This document shows, one piece after another, positions 41,159 through 50,872 of a stretch of DNA of 54,790 nucleotides. The position numbers were made by a program, and so were the translations under genes. Numbering within the stretch: the stretch's first letter is position 1; each line of letters opens with the position of its first letter. Source of the stretch: Candidatus Moraniibacteriota bacterium (lineage in GTDB: Bacteria > Patescibacteriota > Minisyncoccia > Moranbacterales > UBA1568); assembly GCA_018499985.2 (NCBI GenBank), contig JAHBAT020000004.1:1-54790 (forward strand), given 5' to 3'. Under the pieces are notes generated by a model that was not told the DNA's origin, did no database searches, and saw only the letters and a program-made list of their open reading frames with translations.

Positions 41159-41364
41159 GAGTAATTCCCCTCAATGTAGATGTTTCAAACTGTAAACCCC
41201 CTCGTAGGATTTACCTATGCAAACTACTCCTGTCGTAGTAATTAGTCAACCCCCAGGCCACAGAAACGATAATTCGTCAAAAATAGAGAGAAAGAGAGAC
41301 TTTTCTTGTATCGACAGAAGATAAAGTTTATGCCATGGTAGAAGAAAGCAAAATATACGTATAT

Positions 41365-42780
41365 ATGGAAGCAAAAAAGCCTTTTTTTATCACTACCCCT
41401 ATCTATTATGCCAATGGCCTGCCTCATATCGGGCACGCTTATACTACGGTAGCCGCTGATGTGGTAGCTCGCGCGAAGCGTCTTACTGGTCAAGAGGTTA
41501 TTTTTTCTACCGGTACCGATGAGCACGGAGCCAAGATCGCTGAAAAAGCTCTACTAGAAGGTAAAAATCCCCAGGAATTTGTAGACGGTATTGCAAAAGC
41601 TTTTGAGGAACTTTGGAAAAGGCTTGATATCAGTCATGATCATTTTATTCGCACTACGGATGCTCAGCACAAAAACGTAGTTACTAATGTCCTTACTTTT
41701 CTCTACGACAAAGGTGCTATTTATAAAGGTGAATATGAGGGCTTGTATTGTGTAGGGTGTGAGCAGTTCAAAATGGAAAGTGATTTAGTGGGTGGTAAGT
41801 GCCCGGATCATAATCGTATACCAGAGAAAATGGTGGAGGAGAGCTATATGCTCAAGATGACTGAATATCAGGAGGCGCTTATTCAAAAAATTGAGTCTGA
41901 TGAACTTTGTATCAGACCAGTGAAATATAAGAAAGAAATTTTGAGTTTCCTTAAGGGGCAGAAACTCGAAGACATTTCTTTGTCACGAAAGAATGTAGCG
42001 TGGGGGATACCTTTGCCGTTTGATGAAACACATACGACCTATGTCTGGGTGGATGCTTTTTTGAATTACCTCACGGTCCTTGGATGGGATGGCAAGAGCG
42101 AGATGCCCCAGACTTGGCCTGCTGATGTGCAGTTTATTGGCAAGGATATTCTGCGAGTGCATGCGACTATCTGGCAGATTCTCTTGCTTCACCTAGGCTT
42201 TCCTGTCACCAAAACACTCTTTACTCATGGACACATTCTTTCGGGTGGCAAAAAAATGAGTAAGACGCTTGGTAACGTGATTAGTATCGATGAGATGCTC
42301 GAGACTTTTGGGGTAGATGGGACGCGCTACCTCCTCCTTTCGGGAGGAACCTTTGGGGAGGATATGGATCTTACGCCTGAGCGTATGAAAGAGAAGTATA
42401 ATGCAGATTTGGCAAATGGTTTAGGAAACCTTGTTTCCAGGGTTTTAAAGTTAAGTGAACGTCTACAAGGAAGGTATGAGCCTGGACCAGGAGTAGCACT
42501 TAGTTCTCCATACATTGAATGTATGGAGAATATCGAACTTTCACAGGCACTTGAGTTGGTGTTTGCTCGCATGAAGCAGGCTAATGAATATATGAGCCAA
42601 GAGGAACCATGGAAATTAGCTGGAGTGGACCAGGAACGCTTTGAAAAAGTTATAAGAGTAATTTTGGCTGATTTGGAAATTATTGCTTTTTCACTAAACC
42701 CTTTTCTTCCAGAGACGGCCAAAAAAATCCAAACTGCTTTACGAGAAGGCAAGACGGATCCTTTGTTTCAGCGTATCTAG
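41365..42780 (+). CDS. metG: Methionyl-tRNA synthetase (short form)
   Basis: 471 residues from ATG 41365; the ten earlier codons in the track have no family counterpart. HIGH is at 21-24 (GLPHIGHAYTT) and KMSKT at 297-301. The connective peptide holds CVGCEQFKMESDL and a later CPDHN, fewer zinc cysteines than in E. coli MetG. The anticodon-binding helix bundle ends the protein; the C-terminal tRNA-binding (EMAP-like) dimerisation domain is absent. About 170 bases upstream on the plus strand hold no clear feature. Confidence 0.96.
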   Translation: MEAKKPFFITTPIYYANGLPHIGHAYTTVAADVVARAKRLTGQEVIFSTGTDEHGAKIAEKALLEGKNPQEFVDGIAKAFEELWKRLDISHDHFIRTTDAQHKNVVTNVLTFLYDKGAIYKGEYEGLYCVGCEQFKMESDLVGGKCPDHNRIPEKMVEESYMLKMTEYQEALIQKIESDELCIRPVKYKKEILSFLKGQKLEDISLSRKNVAWGIPLPFDETHTTYVWVDAFLNYLTVLGWDGKSEMPQTWPADVQFIGKDILRVHATIWQILLLHLGFPVTKTLFTHGHILSGGKKMSKTLGNVISIDEMLETFGVDGTRYLLLSGGTFGEDMDLTPERMKEKYNADLANGLGNLVSRVLKLSERLQGRYEPGPGVALSSPYIECMENIELSQALELVFARMKQANEYMSQEEPWKLAGVDQERFEKVIRVILADLEIIAFSLNPFLPETAKKIQTALREGKTDPLFQRI

Positions 42781-42783
42781 AGT

Positions 42784-43584
42784 ATGCAGGATATTCACAC
42801 GCATTTGTATTGGGAGAGCTACGATAGTGACCGCGATGAGGTTATTGCTCGGGCGAGAGAAGCTGGAATACATGAAATGCTGGTAGTAGGAACCACTCTT
42901 GAGGAAAGCAGAAAGGCTATTGCCCTGGTTTCTCAGCACGAAAATATCTTTGCGAGTGTCGGTATCCACCCCAATGAATTTCGAGGTGAAGTAGGAGAAT
43001 ATCTTTTGGAGCTAGAAGAAATAGCTCAAGATAAAAAAGTAGTAGCTATCGGGGAGTGTGGCTTGGATTACTCGGTAAGCCATGGCGGTATAGATGAAGA
43101 TACAAAAGCCAGTCAAAAGAAAGGTTTTGAAGAGCAGCTGGCTTTAGCGGATAAGTTGGCGTTACCAGTGATCATACATTGTCGAGATGCCTATGAGGAT
43201 TTGCTTGTTATCCTGAAAGAACGAGTAGTGAGGGTGCCTATTGTTATGCATTGTTATATGGGCAATACAGATGTGACCAAGGAGTTCCTCAAATTACCGA
43301 ATCTCTTTTTTTCTTTTACCGGTAATATCACTTATCCAGTCAAAAAGAATCTGATTGGAACAGGAGGGGATATTACAGAGACGGTACGTTTGATACCAAA
43401 GGAACGAGTTTTTATAGAAACAGACTGTCCTTTTCTGGCTCCTCAAGTTATGCGAGGAAAGCGTAATGAACCAGTGTATGCTCTCTATACAGCTGAAAAA
43501 GTATGTGAACTTCTCGGAATAACCCGACTTGACTTAGATGTCCAGCTTGAGGAAAATTTTCGAACCGTTTTTAAAAGGTCTTAG
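42784..43584 (+). CDS. tatD: TatD-family metal-dependent deoxyribonuclease
   Basis: 266 residues. Metal ligands of the TatD barrel are visible: DIHTHL (His5, His7), GECGLDY with the bridging Glu, IIHCRDAYED, VMHCYMGN and FIETDCPFLAP. GIHPNEFRGE is the typical TatD variant of the GxHPH motif. It acts on 3' ends of DNA in repair or turnover. It starts three bases after the metG stop, a common metG-tatD pairing. Two bases after its end the ATP synthase promoter begins. Confidence 0.93.
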   Translation: MQDIHTHLYWESYDSDRDEVIARAREAGIHEMLVVGTTLEESRKAIALVSQHENIFASVGIHPNEFRGEVGEYLLELEEIAQDKKVVAIGECGLDYSVSHGGIDEDTKASQKKGFEEQLALADKLALPVIIHCRDAYEDLLVILKERVVRVPIVMHCYMGNTDVTKEFLKLPNLFFSFTGNITYPVKKNLIGTGGDITETVRLIPKERVFIETDCPFLAPQVMRGKRNEPVYALYTAEKVCELLGITRLDLDVQLEENFRTVFKRS

Positions 43585-43585
43585 A

Positions 43586-43614
43586 TTGACTCTTGGCGCT
43601 TTTAAGCATACAAT
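43586..43614 (+). promoter_or_regulatory. Main promoter of the ATP synthase operon
   Basis: TTGACT (43586-43591), a 17-base spacer and TACAAT (43609-43614). It starts directly after the tatD stop and is followed by a leader of about 210 bases before atpB. Confidence 0.85.
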
Positions 43615-43828
43615 AGAAGCGCTTTGAGCTTCTCTAAAAAGTCCATTTTCTACTGCAAGTCCTGAATTGTGGCTGCAAAATATTCAGGTTTCGTCAGGTT
43701 ATCATTTGATAGCCTTTCTCAACCTTTATCTTTTTCGCTCACAATTCCTGTCTTTCGTAACGAAAGAGACTTTTTGGAGAAGCTCGAATAGGGTCAAAGC
43801 CCTTTTTTGTTATCAGATAGAATCATTT
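43615..43828 (+). promoter_or_regulatory. Long structured leader of the atp operon
   Basis: Non-coding leader with hairpins GAAGCgctttgaGCTTC near the start and CTTTCG-taa-CGAAAG near 43754. AGGG-tcaaag-CCCTTTTTTG just before the atpB ATG resembles a weak attenuator. In-frame codons upstream of atpB in the track have no AtpB similarity, so this stretch is read as untranslated. Confidence 0.5.
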
Positions 43829-44581
43829 ATGGAAATTTCAATCGCCGCTGAAAAACTCTTCACTCTTGGGGCATTACCGATTACAAACGCTCTTCTTATT
43901 GGTGGCATTGTGAGCGGTCTTTTAATGATTGTCTTTACCCGTCTTATGACGAGGCTACAAGAAGTGCCAAAGGGGCTCCAGAATGTAGTAGAAGTGGTTT
44001 TTGAGGCCTTGCTAGATTTGATACAAAATGTCACACAAGATAAAAAACAGGCCCTGCAGTTTTTTCCGTTGATCGCTACGATTTTTCTTTTTGTGCTTTT
44101 TTCTAACTGGGCAGGTCTCCTCCCAGGGCTAGGTACGGTAGGTATCTATGGTGAGCATAATGGTCATCACACAATCATCCCATTTTTACGAAGTACCTCT
44201 GCTGACCTAAACTTCACACTAGCTCTTTCGGTAATGGTGGTATTGGTAGTACAGTTTACTGGTATTGCGGCTTTGGGTATCACTAAGTACGCCGGTAAGT
44301 TTTTTGTGAGCCCACTGCATAAACCGTATGTGATAGGGACTTTTGTGGGTGTGCTTGAGCTTATCAGTGAAGTAGGGAAGACAATTTCTTTCACTTTCCG
44401 TCTTTTTGGGAACGTTTTTGCTGGAGAGGTGCTTCTGACAGTCATGCTTCACTTGGTGCCGTATATCTTGCCGCTCCCATTCCTTTTTCTAGAAGTTTTT
44501 GTGGGTGTTATTCAGGCAGTAGTATTTGCGATGCTTACCTTGGTATTCCTCAAGATGGCTACGGTAGAAATAGAACATTAA
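43829..44581 (+). CDS. atpB: ATP synthase subunit a
   Basis: 250 residues from ATG 43829 (MEISIAAEKLFTLGALPITN). Subunit-a motifs: FSNWAGLLPGLG, ADLNFTLALSVMVV, ELISEVGKTISFTFRLFGNVFAGEVLL with the essential arginine in SFTFRLFGN, and the last helix pair FVGVIQAVVFAMLTLVFLKMA. About five to six membrane helices. It forms the proton half-channels against the c-ring. First gene of the operon; no atpI precedes it. Confidence 0.96.
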   Translation: MEISIAAEKLFTLGALPITNALLIGGIVSGLLMIVFTRLMTRLQEVPKGLQNVVEVVFEALLDLIQNVTQDKKQALQFFPLIATIFLFVLFSNWAGLLPGLGTVGIYGEHNGHHTIIPFLRSTSADLNFTLALSVMVVLVVQFTGIAALGITKYAGKFFVSPLHKPYVIGTFVGVLELISEVGKTISFTFRLFGNVFAGEVLLTVMLHLVPYILPLPFLFLEVFVGVIQAVVFAMLTLVFLKMATVEIEH

Positions 44582-44593
44582 TCCGCGAGGATT

Positions 44594-44614
44594 ATCCTGA
44601 GTATATTGAAGGGT
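44594..44614. repeat. Short palindromic repeat, copy 2
   Basis: CCTGAGTATATTGAAGGGT preceded by AT; it matches copy 1 at 28025 at 19 of 21 positions. It lies between atpB and atpE. An ACGATGC-acta-GCATCGT hairpin follows at about 44624-44641. Confidence 0.6.
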
Positions 44615-44641
44615 AGCGTGATTGACGATGCACTAGCATCG

Positions 44642-44671
44642 TTGGACAGATATTAGAAAAAGGCCTATAAT
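44642..44671 (+). promoter_or_regulatory. Internal promoter before atpE
   Basis: TTGGAC (44642-44647), an 18-base spacer and a perfect TATAAT (44666-44671), 46 bases before the atpE start. It would give extra transcript for the c subunit, needed in about ten copies. Confidence 0.75.
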
Positions 44672-44693
44672 AGGGAAATTCATAAGTAATTGA

Positions 44694-44945
<252 letters not shown>

Positions 44946-44962
44946 TCTCTTTAATTTTGACA

Positions 44963-45045
44963 CCTGTCTTTGTTGAGACTCCTGGTGCTCGATACGATAC
45001 TTTTTAAGTATCGCTTACTGCGCTCTTCGGTCTCGCCTCGACAGG
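44963..45045 (+). other. Nested hairpin element between atpE and atpF
   Basis: Three nested stems: CCTGTC/GACAGG (44963-44968 with 45040-45045), GAGAC/GTCTC (44975-44979 with 45030-45034) and CGATACTT-ttt-AAGTATCG (44995-45013). No ORF. No T-run follows, so it is unlikely to be a plain terminator; RNA processing, mRNA stability or partial attenuation between atpE and atpF is more likely. Confidence 0.55.
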
Positions 45046-45084
45046 CATTCAAAATAAAAAGATTACAAAGTTTAGATATTTTTT

Positions 45085-45573
45085 ATGGAAATATTGGCAA
45101 AATTGGGTATTGATTGGAAGCTACTTCTTGCACAGGGAGTAAACTTTGCTATTTTGTTTTTTGTTTTAAAGCATTTTGCATACAAGCCAATGCTTGATTT
45201 TCTCATGAAGCGTAGCGAACGTATCGAACAAGGCCTCAAGGATGCTGATACCGCCAAAGAAAAACTTGTTCAGGTAAGTGAAGAAGAGAAAAAGATTCTG
45301 CAACTTGCCAGAGAAGAAGCGAAGGCTTTGATTGCCGAGGCTGAAAAGGATGCCAAAGAGCGTTCTCAGAAGCGCGAAGAAGCGACAGAGGCTAAGGTTG
45401 CAGCCTTACTGCTTGAAGGCGAAAAACGCCTCAATGAAGAGCGTGTAAAAATGCTTGATGGAGCCAAGGCTGAGATAGCTGGACTTGTGATGACTGCTTT
45501 AGAAAAAGTGCTTCATGAGAAAGTAGATAGCACAAAAGACCAAGAGTTAATTGCTCGTATGACCAATAAATAA
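45085..45573 (+). CDS. atpF: ATP synthase subunit b
   Basis: 162 residues. One N-terminal membrane helix (LLLAQGVNFAILFFVLKHFAY) and a long charged helical stalk (KRSERIEQGLKDADTAKEKL...AEAEKDAKERSQKREEA). It forms the peripheral stalk dimer linking a and delta. Preceded by the folded spacer and followed five bases later by atpH. Confidence 0.95.
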   Translation: MEILAKLGIDWKLLLAQGVNFAILFFVLKHFAYKPMLDFLMKRSERIEQGLKDADTAKEKLVQVSEEEKKILQLAREEAKALIAEAEKDAKERSQKREEATEAKVAALLLEGEKRLNEERVKMLDGAKAEIAGLVMTALEKVLHEKVDSTKDQELIARMTNK

Positions 45574-45578
45574 GCACT

Positions 45579-45971
45579 ATGCGTCTCTCAGTTGAACAAT
45601 ACGCAGAAGCTCTTCATGAACTTACTCAAACCAGTGATGTAGAGAAGGTGTTGGTTAATTTCAAGGCTTTTCTTAAGAGACGAGGAGAAGAAGGTCGTCT
45701 AGGGGCTATTCTAAAAATCCTTCTACAAAAAGAAGAGACCAAAGAAAATATTCTTTCACTTACAGTGACAACACGCTACGAAGCGTCACAAGAGATGCAG
45801 TCGAGTATAGAAAAAAAAGCCGAAGAGCTTTTCCCGGGTAAGAAACTTTCACTTTTATATAGAGTAGATGAAAAAGTCTTAGGAGGCTTTCGACTACAAG
45901 GGCGTGATACGGTATATGACAGCACACTCTCTCAATCACTTAAAAAAATTTCACAAACGCTAAAATCCTAA
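45579..45971 (+). CDS. atpH: ATP synthase subunit delta, short
   Basis: 130 residues against about 175-180 in most bacteria. The N-terminal helical part (YAEALHELTQTSDVEKVLVNFKAFLKRRG) is reduced, while the C-terminal block LLYRVDEKVLGGFRLQGRDTVYDSTLSQSL matches the family well. It joins the b stalk to the top of F1. Position between atpF and atpA confirms the call. The shortening probably reflects genome-wide protein trimming. Confidence 0.9.
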   Translation: MRLSVEQYAEALHELTQTSDVEKVLVNFKAFLKRRGEEGRLGAILKILLQKEETKENILSLTVTTRYEASQEMQSSIEKKAEELFPGKKLSLLYRVDEKVLGGFRLQGRDTVYDSTLSQSLKKISQTLKS

Positions 45972-45983
45972 ACGAGTAACCCT

Positions 45984-47483
45984 ATGAGCAGTCCATTAAT
46001 TTCTGAACTCAAGAAACAAATTGAAAACTTTCATCAGGAATCAGTAGTTGAAGCTATTGGAACCGTCTTGGAAGTGGGTGATGGTGTGGTACGTCTATCT
46101 GGCCTTTCAGATGTGATGGCTTCAGAAATGGTGGAGTTTGAAAACGGGAGTCTCGGTGTGGCTTTGAACCTAGAAGAAGGGGAAGTGGGTGTGATGCTCC
46201 TTTCTTCTGAAGGAAATATTCGCGAAGGTATGACCGCTAAAAGTACCGGTAGGATTTTGTCTGTACCGGTAGGAGAAGATGTTGTGGGGCGTGTAGTATC
46301 TGCTCTTGGTGAACCGCTTGATGGTAAAGGAGAACTTTCTAAAAATACGTATTATCCAGTAGAAAAAATTGCACCAGGCGTTATCACTCGTGAGTCGGTG
46401 AACCAGCCACTTCAAACAGGTATTAAGGCTATTGATGCTTTGATTCCGGTAGGACGCGGACAACGTGAACTTATCATTGGTGATCGTCAGACCGGTAAGA
46501 CCGCTGTTGCTATCGATACTATTATCAATCAGAAGGGTCAAGACGTAATTTGTATCTATGTCGCTATTGGACAAAAGGAATCTAAAGTGGCTCGTATTGT
46601 GTCAGAGCTGACGCAGTCAGGAGCTATGGACTACACCACGGTAGTAGTAGCGGGAGCATCAGATCCGGCAGCACTTTCATTTATCGCTCCATACACAGGT
46701 ACTGCTTTGGGAGAGTACTTTATGGATCAGGGTAAGGATGTGCTCGTAGTATTCGATGACCTTTCTAAACATGCAGTAGCATATCGTCAGATTTCTCTTA
46801 TTCTCCGTCGTCCACCAGGACGTGAAGCGTATCCAGGAGATGTTTTTTATCTTCACTCGCGCCTTCTTGAACGTAGCGCCAAGCTTTCTAAAGAATATGG
46901 TGGGGGCTCGCTGACTGCTCTTCCTATTATTGAAACTCAGGCAGGTGATGTGTCTGCGTATATTCCTACCAATGTGATTTCGATTACTGATGGTCAGATT
47001 TATCTTGAAGCAGATTTGTTTTATAAAGGTATTCGCCCAGCATTGAACGTCGGTCTTTCTGTTTCACGAGTAGGTTCTGCTGCTCAGATTAAGGCTATGA
47101 AACAGGTATCAGGTACACTTCGTCTTGATCTTGCTCAGTTCCGTGAGTTGGAGGCTTTTGCTCAGTTTGGATCAGACCTTGATGAAAAAACTCGCACACA
47201 AATTGAGCGTGGTCGTAGAGCAACGGAGATTTTGAAGCAAAAGCAATACGCACCATTGCCAGTGGAGCAAGAAGTGGCAGTGCTCTATGCTTTGACCCGT
47301 GGTTTTGTGGATGATGTGCCCGTAGATCAAGTTGGACGCTTCGAGGCTGAGCTCCTTGCTAAGCTTACAAGTGGCGAGCAAAAAGTCCTTACTCTTCTTA
47401 GGGCCTCTAAAGCTTTGAATGAAGAAATTGAAGAAGCGCTAAAGGCTGATATTGAAAGCGTGAAGAAGAATTTTGTTGCCTAA
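45984..47483 (+). CDS. atpA: ATP synthase subunit alpha
   Basis: 499 residues, full length. Walker [75 protein letters not shown] and the alpha signature [17 protein letters not shown]-like ([13 protein letters not shown]) are present. The non-catalytic nucleotide-binding subunit of F1. No Shine-Dalgarno site before the ATG. Confidence 0.98.
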   Translation: MSSPLISELKKQIENFHQESVVEAIGTVLEVGDGVVRLSGLSDVMASEMVEFENGSLGVALNLEEGEVGVMLLSSEGNIREGMTAKSTGRILSVPVGEDVVGRVVSALGEPLDGKGELSKNTYYPVEKIAPGVITRESVNQPLQTGIKAIDALIPVGRGQRELIIGDRQTGKTAVAIDTIINQKGQDVICIYVAIGQKESKVARIVSELTQSGAMDYTTVVVAGASDPAALSFIAPYTGTALGEYFMDQGKDVLVVFDDLSKHAVAYRQISLILRRPPGREAYPGDVFYLHSRLLERSAKLSKEYGGGSLTALPIIETQAGDVSAYIPTNVISITDGQIYLEADLFYKGIRPALNVGLSVSRVGSAAQIKAMKQVSGTLRLDLAQFRELEAFAQFGSDLDEKTRTQIERGRRATEILKQKQYAPLPVEQEVAVLYALTRGFVDDVPVDQVGRFEAELLAKLTSGEQKVLTLLRASKALNEEIEEALKADIESVKKNFVA

Positions 47484-47506
47484 CGTTTAGTTAAATCAAA
47501 GTCACT

Positions 47507-48412
47507 ATGGCTGGAGCACGAGACATCAAAGCGAGAATCAAAGGTGTAAAGAGTACGGGTAAGATTACGCGTGCTATGGAAATGATTTCTGCTGTCAAAA
47601 TGCGTAAAGCAGCCCAGGCAGTAGTAGCTATTCGTCCGTACGCTGAAGGCGCTTTGGAGCTTTTAAATCAGCTCGAGTACGCCGTAGGTACAGAATCACA
47701 TCCACTCCTTGAAGAGCGTCCCATCAAGAGAGAACTCTATATAGTCATCACGAGTAATCGTGGATTATGCGGCGCTTTTAATGCTCAGATTATGAAGCGC
47801 TTGCGCTCTATTCTTGAACAAGACAAAGAGCGAGAGGCGGTATTTCTTACGATTGGTAAAAAGGGAGAAGCTGCTATCAGTCGTATGCCAGTTGGAACAA
47901 AAGCAGAGTCTGCCAATATCATAGCTTCTTTTCCAGATGTCTTAGCTGAGCCATCGCCCCTTGCGCTTCGTCCGGTAGCAAGAGTGATCATGGAGGAGTT
48001 TGTTTCTAAGCGAGTAGACCGTGTAGTCATGATTTATACAGACTACGTGTCAGTGATGACTCAAGAAGTGAAGGTACGAGCTTTGCTCCCGGTAATCCTC
48101 AAAGACACGAAGCGGACCTTGAATACAAATATGAATGAGAGTCTTCGGCCAAAGGGGGAATACACTATTGAGCCAAGTCCAGAGAGTGTCCTTGAACGCA
48201 TGATTCCGAAGCTCATAGAGATGGAGCTCTATCATGGCATCCTCGAATCCAATGCTTCGCAGGAAGCGGCTCGTATGATGGCTATGCGCAATGCTACGGA
48301 TGCTGCTAAGGAAATGGCTGATGATTTCACCCTTATGTACAACCAGCTCCGTCAGCAAAAGATTACCCAAGAAATAGCAGAGCTTTCAGCGGGTATGGCA
48401 GCGGTATCGTAG
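47507..48412 (+). CDS. atpG: ATP synthase subunit gamma
   Basis: 301 residues. The N-terminal helix GARDIKARIKGVKSTGKITRAMEMISAVKMRKA and the C-terminal helix ASQEAARMMAMRNATDAAKEMADDFTLMYNQLRQQKITQEIAEL form the central rotor coiled coil; ITSNRGLCGAFN is the conserved core strand. A complete subunit in standard order. Confidence 0.97.
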   Translation: MAGARDIKARIKGVKSTGKITRAMEMISAVKMRKAAQAVVAIRPYAEGALELLNQLEYAVGTESHPLLEERPIKRELYIVITSNRGLCGAFNAQIMKRLRSILEQDKEREAVFLTIGKKGEAAISRMPVGTKAESANIIASFPDVLAEPSPLALRPVARVIMEEFVSKRVDRVVMIYTDYVSVMTQEVKVRALLPVILKDTKRTLNTNMNESLRPKGEYTIEPSPESVLERMIPKLIEMELYHGILESNASQEAARMMAMRNATDAAKEMADDFTLMYNQLRQQKITQEIAELSAGMAAVS

Positions 48413-48436
48413 AATTTTAAGACACTCTCTAAGTAA

Positions 48437-49870
<1,434 letters not shown>

Positions 49871-49876
49871 TACACT

Positions 49877-50323
49877 ATGAGCTCAATTGCTCTTAAAATT
49901 ATGACCCCCGAACGCCTTCTCCTTGAGAGTGAGGTGGTTTCAGTTACGCTTCCAGTGCTGGAGGGAGAAATCACTGTCTTACCAGAACATATTCCTTACA
50001 TAGGCGCTCTAGAGGCTGGTGAAGTGCGTATAGTGGAAGCTAGCGGTAAAGAAACAAGTTTGGTTTTATCAAGTGGCTTTGTCGAGCTACATGATAATAA
50101 ACTAATGATCCTTGCTGATACAGCCGAGCTAGCCCTCGAGATAGATATTGAGCGAGCCGAAGAAGCTCGTAAGAGAGCTCTTGAGCTTCACAAAGAAGAG
50201 CACCTCATGGGAGCTGAAGAGTATGCTCGTACAGCTGCAATGCTTGAAAAGGAGCTTGCTCGCATCAAGGTAGGGCGTAAGCACCGTAGTCGTATGAAGC
50301 ATATGCCGGGAAGCATGGAGTAA
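49877..50323 (+). CDS. atpC: ATP synthase subunit epsilon
   Basis: 148 residues. The N-terminal beta barrel (IALKIMTPERLLLESEVVSVTLPVLEGEITVLPEHIPYIGAL) and a C-terminal two-helix domain (EEARKRALELHKEEHLMGAEEYARTAAMLEKELARIKVGRKHR) are both present, so the inhibitory extended state is possible. A short basic tail follows. Last gene of the operon. Confidence 0.95.
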   Translation: MSSIALKIMTPERLLLESEVVSVTLPVLEGEITVLPEHIPYIGALEAGEVRIVEASGKETSLVLSSGFVELHDNKLMILADTAELALEIDIERAEEARKRALELHKEEHLMGAEEYARTAAMLEKELARIKVGRKHRSRMKHMPGSME

Positions 50324-50371
50324 TTGGCAAAAATGAAGTGACAGGCTAGACTAAAAGAAACGTACAATACT

Positions 50372-50758
50372 ATGAACCAAAAACTTGTTTGCATCGTAGA
50401 TGATAATGACGATATCCGAGAAATTTATCGGATGAAGTTTGCTTCAGAAGGTCTAGAGACAGTTACGGCTGCTGATGGAGCAGAGGGTATGAAGGTGATT
50501 CGCGAAAAGCGTCCAGCTGTAGTGCTTCTGGATATCCAGATGCCAGTCATGGATGGTATCGCAGTCCTTAGGGAACTTAAGGCAGATAGAGAGCTTTCAG
50601 AAATCCCAGTTATTATTTTGAGCAATGTTGATAGTGACGATATGTTTCGTACAGTGACAGACCTTGGGGCAGCAGAATACTATCTTATCAAATCCCTTGT
50701 GGATCCACAGCGAGTGATTGATGTCACGATGGAGGCTCTCCAGAAGGGTGACGAATAG
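50372..50758 (+). CDS. Single-domain response regulator
   Basis: 128 residues, receiver domain only. The acidic pocket is D10/D11 (IVDDNDD), the phosphorylated Asp is D54 in VVLLDIQMPVMDG, the switch Ser is in VIILSNVD and the conserved Lys is K107 in YYLIKSLV. Without an output domain it must act by protein contact, as CheY- or Spo0F-like proteins do. No histidine kinase is nearby. Separated by about 50 bases from atpC and closed by a terminator. Confidence 0.92.
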   Translation: MNQKLVCIVDDNDDIREIYRMKFASEGLETVTAADGAEGMKVIREKRPAVVLLDIQMPVMDGIAVLRELKADRELSEIPVIILSNVDSDDMFRTVTDLGAAEYYLIKSLVDPQRVIDVTMEALQKGDE

Positions 50759-50774
50759 TTTTGAAAATACAAGT

Positions 50775-50802
50775 AAAAGCCCTTCGTATGAAGGGCTTTT
50801 TT
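50775..50802 (+). terminator. Rho-independent terminator
   Basis: AAAAGCCCTTC-gtat-GAAGGGCTTTTTT, a 7-bp stem extended by A/T pairs, 16 bases after the response regulator stop. Confidence 0.9.
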
Positions 50803-50823
50803 GTTTCCTTCATGTGTTAAAAC

Positions 50824-50852
50824 TTGAAAATATGCTTTATTTAGGCTAGAGT
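50824..50852 (+). promoter_or_regulatory. Promoter of leuS
   Basis: TTGAAA (50824-50829), a 17-base spacer and TAGAGT (50847-50852). The predicted leader is about 14 bases and has no Shine-Dalgarno site. Confidence 0.65.
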
Positions 50853-50872
50853 AAGAGCATATTGTTATACCT

